Assembly (NCBI GenBank): GCA_001917735.1
Contig: MNEO01000010.1
Location: 1-9,423 of the forward strand
DNA: 9,423 nucleotides
Reading direction: 5' to 3'
DNA from: Chloroflexi bacterium 13_1_40CM_68_21
GTDB taxonomy: Bacteria > Chloroflexota > Limnocylindria > P2-11E
Shown: in pieces, positions 7,749 through 9,423 of the stretch
How positions within the stretch are numbered: the stretch's first letter is position 1
Layout: every line of letters starts with the position of its first letter
Notes under the pieces: model-generated
Seen by the model: the letters and a program-made list of their open reading frames with translations, nothing else
Told to the model about the DNA's origin: nothing
Databases searched by the model: none
Position numbers and translations under genes: made by a program

Positions 7749-8605
7749 GCGTCCGGATCGCAATCGCCCAGTGCGCCCCAGCCTTGGGCGCGGTGCGCCG
7801 GAATCTCGAGATGCACGCGACGTGGATCGCGCGCGCGCGCGAGGCCGGCGCGCACCTTGTCGTGTTTCCGGAACTGTCGCTCACCGGGTATTACCTGAAG
7901 GATCTCGCGGCGGATGTCGCCTGCCCCGCTGATGACGAATCGCTCGCTCCGCTCGCGGAGGCGTCGCTCGCGATCGACGTCAGCGCCGGGTTCGTCGAGC
8001 GTTCCACCGATGCCAAGCTGCACATCGCGCAGGGCTACTGGTCGAAGGGCAAGCTCGTGCACGTGCACCGCAAGGTCTACCTGCCGACGTATGGCATCTT
8101 TGACGATGGCCGCTACTTCGGGCCAGGGGATCGCTTCGAAACGTTCAAATCCGCCGGCGGATCGACCGGCATCGCGATCTGCGAGGACCTCTGGCACGTC
8201 TCGACTCCGTACCTCTATGCCGTCGCGGGAGCGGCCGTGGTCCTCTGCCCGTCCGCCAGCCCGGGCCGAGGCGTGGCCGAGGGCGGAGATCTCGGCACCG
8301 CGGAGTCCTGCCGGCTCATGGATCGTTTCTACGCGCAGTACCTCACCGTCTACGTCGTCTACGTGAATCGCGTCGGGCACGAGGACGGGATCGCGTTCTG
8401 GGGAGGCTCGGAGATCGTGGCCCCCGATGGGACGGTGGTCGCGCGCGCGCCGGAGTTCGACGAGCACCTTCTCGTCGGCGATATCGATACGGATCTCGTC
8501 GCGCGCGAGCGTGCTCGCAATCCGCTGCTGCGCGATGAGCGCGAGGACATCGTCCTGCGCAATGTCGCGGGTCGCCTCGGACTACCGCTCGAACGTCGTG
8601 ACTGA
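7745..8605 (+). CDS. Carbon-nitrogen hydrolase, probable glutaminase partner of NadE
   Basis: The 286-residue product belongs to the nitrilase superfamily and has the full Glu-Lys-Cys triad: Glu43 in [11 protein letters not shown], Lys110 in [10 protein letters not shown] and Cys146 in AICEDLWH. The CEDLW form, together with GRYFGPGD and the later [11 protein letters not shown], matches the glutamine-amidase domain found at the N-terminus of glutamine-dependent NAD+ synthetases. There it releases ammonia from glutamine and channels it to the synthetase. Here it is a separate gene immediately before nadE. The start is TTG 7745, giving (M)[11 protein letters not shown], the normal opening of the fold, in a TTGA overlap with the previous stop. 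The gene ends in an 8-nt overlap with nadE, so the two are almost certainly coexpressed. Another amidase role, such as omega-amidase, is possible but less likely in this context. Confidence 0.9.
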   Translation: MSVRIAIAQCAPALGAVRRNLEMHATWIARAREAGAHLVVFPELSLTGYYLKDLAADVACPADDESLAPLAEASLAIDVSAGFVERSTDAKLHIAQGYWSKGKLVHVHRKVYLPTYGIFDDGRYFGPGDRFETFKSAGGSTGIAICEDLWHVSTPYLYAVAGAAVVLCPSASPGRGVAEGGDLGTAESCRLMDRFYAQYLTVYVVYVNRVGHEDGIAFWGGSEIVAPDGTVVARAPEFDEHLLVGDIDTDLVARERARNPLLRDEREDIVLRNVAGRLGLPLERRD

Positions 8606-9423
8606 CGTCCTCTCTAGGACTGGTGTCATCCGGCCGGACCCGAATGACCCCTCGCCGCTGCGGATCGACGAGGCCCTGGTCGGCAAGATGCTCGTCCTGT
8701 TCATCCGTGACGAGACCCTCAAGGCGCGCCTCAAACGCGCCGTCGTTGGTGTCTCCGGGGGCGTCGACAGCGCGGTAGCCGTCGCGCTCGCAAGCCACGC
8801 GCTCGGCCCCGAGAACGTTCTGGGGCTCTTCACGCCGTATCGGCATTCCAGCGACGAGTCGCGGAGGCACGCGCGCCAACTCTCGAAGAAGTTCCGCTTC
8901 ACCCTCGAGGAGGTACCGATCACCACGCAGGTCGATGCCTATTTCCGCTCCGCGCCGATCGACGAGAGCGACCAGAAGATCCGCATCCGCATGGGGAACA
9001 AGATGGCCCGCGAGCGCAAGAGCATCGAGTACGACCGTTCGTGGCCGGACGGACTCGTGATCGGCACTAGCAACAAGACCGAGCTTCTGCTGGGCTACGG
9101 CACGCAGTTCGGCGACATGGCGTGCGCGATCAATCCGGTCGGCGATCTCTACAAGACACAGCTCCGCGAGCTGGCGCTGCATCTCGGCATCCCCGAGGAG
9201 ATCGTCCGCAAGCCTCCGACGGCGGAGCTCTGGGTCGGCCAGACCGACGAGGACGAGCTCGGCTTCACGTACGCCGACGCCGACCTGATCCTCTATCACA
9301 TGGTCGATCGCCGGCTGCGGCCATCCGAGCTGATCGCCGCCGGATTCGACGCCGTATTGGTGACGAAGATCCGGGAGATGGTGCGAAAGAGCCACTACAA
9401 GCGAGTGATGCCGCTAATAGCGA
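8598..9423 (+). CDS. nadE: NAD+ synthetase (3' end outside window)
   Basis: NadE adenylates nicotinic acid adenine dinucleotide with ATP and amidates it to NAD+, the last step of NAD biosynthesis. The frame starts at GTG 8598 and stays open to the right edge, giving 275 codons. It contains the PP-loop SGGVDSA (53-59), GTSNKTE (156-162) followed by GYGTQFGD (166-173), then NPVGDLYKTQ and PTAELWVGQTDEDELG, all typical of the family. The last residues, KSHYKRVMP, resemble the C-terminal tail, so only a few residues are probably missing. The protein is of the short, synthetase-only size, without a fused amidase. No Shine-Dalgarno is seen; the GTG overlaps the upstream stop by 8 nt (GTGACTGA), and no other in-frame start fits. 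With the preceding amidase it probably forms a two-subunit glutamine-dependent enzyme, but direct use of ammonia is also possible. Confidence 0.95.
   Translation, partial: MTDVLSRTGVIRPDPNDPSPLRIDEALVGKMLVLFIRDETLKARLKRAVVGVSGGVDSAVAVALASHALGPENVLGLFTPYRHSSDESRRHARQLSKKFRFTLEEVPITTQVDAYFRSAPIDESDQKIRIRMGNKMARERKSIEYDRSWPDGLVIGTSNKTELLLGYGTQFGDMACAINPVGDLYKTQLRELALHLGIPEEIVRKPPTAELWVGQTDEDELGFTYADADLILYHMVDRRLRPSELIAAGFDAVLVTKIREMVRKSHYKRVMPLIA

Noticed and set aside
7827..7842. Alternating GC run (possible Z-DNA or repeat)
   Set aside because: It encodes the normal ARARE helix of the amidase and is explained by codon bias.
8343..9395. Long open frame on the minus strand opposite the amidase end and nadE (350 codons)
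   Set aside because: It is an antisense shadow of two well-supported genes; the product is low-complexity and Arg-rich with no recognisable domain. The minus frame at 5163-6203 is rejected for the same reason.

Overview
The window is a high-GC bacterial chromosomal segment with every supported gene on the + strand and almost no non-coding DNA. The SUF cluster carrying a Rieske-type ferredoxin, the DUF4173 membrane protein and the 831-residue mannose-1-phosphate guanylyltransferase/phosphomannomutase-like fusion together suggest Actinomycetota, Chloroflexota or a related Terrabacteria lineage. This is an inference from family distribution; there is no rRNA or other marker here. No RNA gene, mobile element, CRISPR array or clear terminator was seen.

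Layout. (1) Positions 1-2156: the end of an iron-sulfur assembly operon, with the C-terminal part of sufB, complete sufD and a small Rieske ferredoxin, joined by 8-nt and 4-nt stop/start overlaps. SufC, SufS and SufU are not in the window. (2) 2232-3806: a DUF4173 integral membrane protein, separated by short gaps on both sides. (3) 3876-5242: a tight three-gene set made of a 67-residue protein of unknown function, a stand-alone Lrp/AsnC effector-binding (RAM) domain without HTH, and a multi-pass membrane protein of unknown function. (4) 5253-7748: a nucleotidyltransferase fused to a hexapeptide-repeat region and a phosphohexomutase-like region that has lost its catalytic motifs. (5) 7745 to the end: a nitrilase-family amidase followed by NadE, which together look like a split glutamine-dependent NAD+ synthetase; nadE runs off the window.

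The content is mostly housekeeping: Fe-S assembly, sugar-nucleotide supply and the last step of NAD+ synthesis. The points most worth a second look are two genes whose only credible start is CTG inside a CTGA overlap with the upstream stop, the degenerate mutase domain, the unknown small protein/RAM/membrane trio, and a possible leaderless promoter built over a stop codon at 5240. I found no convincing previously undescribed defence or mobile system.
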